Part shown: piece after piece, positions 63,901-64,000 of the stretch
How the letters are laid out: each line of letters begins with the position of its first letter
Position numbering within the stretch: the first letter of the stretch is position 1
Origin: Bacteroidota bacterium
GTDB lineage: Bacteria > Bacteroidota > Bacteroidia > Cytophagales > Cyclobacteriaceae
Length of the DNA: 64,000 nucleotides
NCBI GenBank assembly: GCA_023417785.1
Contig: JAEZEH010000053.1
Coordinates: 215,286-279,285, forward strand
Direction: 5' to 3'
Translations under genes and position numbers: made by a program
Notes under the pieces: generated by a model
What the model was told of the DNA's origin: nothing
Databases searched by the model: none
What the model saw: only the letters and a program-made list of their open reading frames with translations

Positions 63901-64000
63901 GTTCCTTTTCAATTGTAAGGTCTTTCCAATCATGCGATCCGTCGCCGTTAAGATCCGTGAGCCACGTATTTTTATGACTGTTTTCCGGCGATAATATTCT
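60977..64000 (-). CDS. Propeller-HEAT-cytochrome c protein, 5' end beyond window
   Basis: The frame stays open to the window edge (45 more codons upstream of the GTG at 63865), so it is incomplete. Numbered from that GTG: a beta-propeller region with Asp/Gly-rich loops (about 1-330; VFDEYGNLISEDNDGDHRG), HEAT repeats with the period LKALGKL / DPLIRAEALKAIATIGDPKTG (about 340-800), and a cytochrome c domain with CIRCH (842-846, nt 61328-61342) and a downstream SSMPPM (Met938/Met941 as candidate distal ligand). This is the Planctomycete/Verrucomicrobium-type heme-binding/membrane-bound dehydrogenase set. It is convergent with the fucosidase gene, 39 bases away. A quinoprotein-like sugar dehydrogenase with its electron carrier is a reasonable guess. 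Confidence 0.82.
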   Translation of the reverse strand, partial: RILSPENSHKNTWLTDLNGDGSHDWKDLTIEKEHVYRVEDTSGDGVADLSQLVIADFHEEVTDAAGGVLKHGDNLYIGIGPDLWLTKDEDGDGVVDKKTSISHGYGIHVGFSGHGMSGIEVGPEGKIYWQIGDIGFSGEGPDGQKWDHANSGVIVRANPDGSDFEVFAYGNRNTHEFVFDEYGNLISEDNDGDHRGESERIVYVVNGADIGWRINWQFGKYRDPDNNTYKVWMDERLYVPRFEGQAAYITPPIANFVNGPTGMLYNPGTALSPEWRNTFFIAEFVGNPAQSGIHAFKLKPKGATFELGEYKKVLGGVLATGIDFAPDGSMLVADWIDGWNTKDFGRIWKLDANNPDSERKEVERLIKDDFTRYKNEQLGDLLKNADMRVRQKAQFELATRKSDGMDVFKKALAQKEHQLARVNAIWGISQLARKEMKHAAELVPLLKDSDPEIRAQAAKWIGDVRYKDAGAQLIPLLKDDYSRARFFAAEALGRIAYAQGVDPLIELLESNNDEDAYIRHAASLALARIGNTEAVAALSKHPSAAVRLGAVIALRRMQAPGITNFLDDTNEWVVTEAARAINDDHSIEQALPALGSILNQTPFTNEPLIRRAINANFRVGTNEGVQNLLNYAKNQRNSAAMRAESIAALSTWPRPSVLDRVDGRYRGEVQRDPQIILAAGRDVLISLVAANSAEVKLAALKAIGKLKITDASDALFTTLRQDSDPLIRAEALKAIATIGDPKTGDAVQIALRDREKGVRVIALDLLAESNLAAERMVSLLEEIVNTRTVEEKQQALLTLGTLPFDRTQAVFDRLLTRMESKRLPVEINLELSEAIDSTGSAELKSRFVKLTTSAGPDSLMSGFRGALLGGDENRGSRIFYSHQTAQCIRCHVVGDYGGIAGPPLTGIASRLSREELLESLINPSARLAPGYGMVTVELNNGKKFSGILQVEDKQTLSMKIGDRPDTVIQVTDIRNKTYGQSSMPPMNLLLTKREIRDLVSFIATLKE

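Noticed and set aside
1..64000. CRISPR arrays, transposases, prophage or restriction genes
   Set aside because: I found no regular spaced repeats, DDE or tyrosine recombinase motifs, or phage structural genes in the translated frames.

Overview
The window looks like chromosomal DNA of a Bacteroidota bacterium, probably a Cytophagales-type soil or freshwater polysaccharide degrader. The evidence is two SusC/SusD pairs, an ECF sigma/FecR cassette of the Bacteroides-expansion type, a protein with a type IX secretion (T9SS) C-terminal sorting domain, many lipoprotein and secreted glycosidases, and near-consensus TAnnTTTG promoter boxes. The organism call is inferred from gene families; there is no rRNA in the window.

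Layout: (1) 1-9.1 kb is mixed housekeeping: the C-terminal part of a dTDP-4-dehydrorhamnose reductase, an APC permease, an atypical D-aminoacylase-like amidohydrolase, DUF488, a SiaC-like DUF1987 protein, a disordered secreted protein, a lipoprotein amidohydrolase and a membrane-anchored MutS-like ATPase. (2) 9.1-29.6 kb is a rhamnose / rhamnogalacturonan-type utilisation locus: GH43-like enzyme, KdgF-like cupin, LacI regulator, bifunctional rhamnulose-1-phosphate aldolase/dehydrogenase, RhaT, RhaM, GH106 alpha-L-rhamnosidase, SusC, SusD, two GH105 unsaturated glycuronyl hydrolases, a six-hairpin lipoprotein glycosidase and a GntR/LacI-hybrid regulator. Outer-membrane import would deliver oligosaccharides, periplasmic enzymes would release rhamnose and unsaturated uronates, and RhaT/RhaM/aldolase would feed rhamnose into central metabolism. 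No polysaccharide lyase, rhamnose isomerase or rhamnulokinase is present, so those must lie elsewhere. A shared 15-base motif and a LacI-type palindrome mark the promoters. (3) 29.8-35.7 kb is accessory: a T9SS protein, a small MscS channel, a GH43-like lipoprotein, degraded gene fragments, a mobile mystery A/B pair (HTH plus Fic) whose Fic gene carries a one-base frameshift, and a tRNA-Arg(CCG). (4) 35.8-47.4 kb is mostly housekeeping or unknown: pRiA4b/SEC-C protein, histidine phosphatase, S41 protease, flavodoxin, PAS, MOSC, DUF1206 and an M57-like metallopeptidase. (5) 47.4-64 kb is a second glycan locus driven by an ECF sigma/FecR pair: STN-containing SusC, SusD, a giant VCBS-ASPIC/UnbV lipoprotein, a GH29 alpha-L-fucosidase and a propeller-HEAT-cytochrome c protein that runs off the right edge.

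The two glycan loci use different control logic: the rhamnose SusC has no STN domain and sits behind a LacI-type operator, while the second SusC has an STN domain and sits beside sigma/anti-sigma genes. The strongest candidates for something undescribed are the repeated promoter motif of the rhamnose locus, the composite fic/mscS scar near 33.4 kb, and the fucosidase plus propeller-HEAT-heme pairing. I saw no CRISPR array, prophage, transposase or clear defence island.
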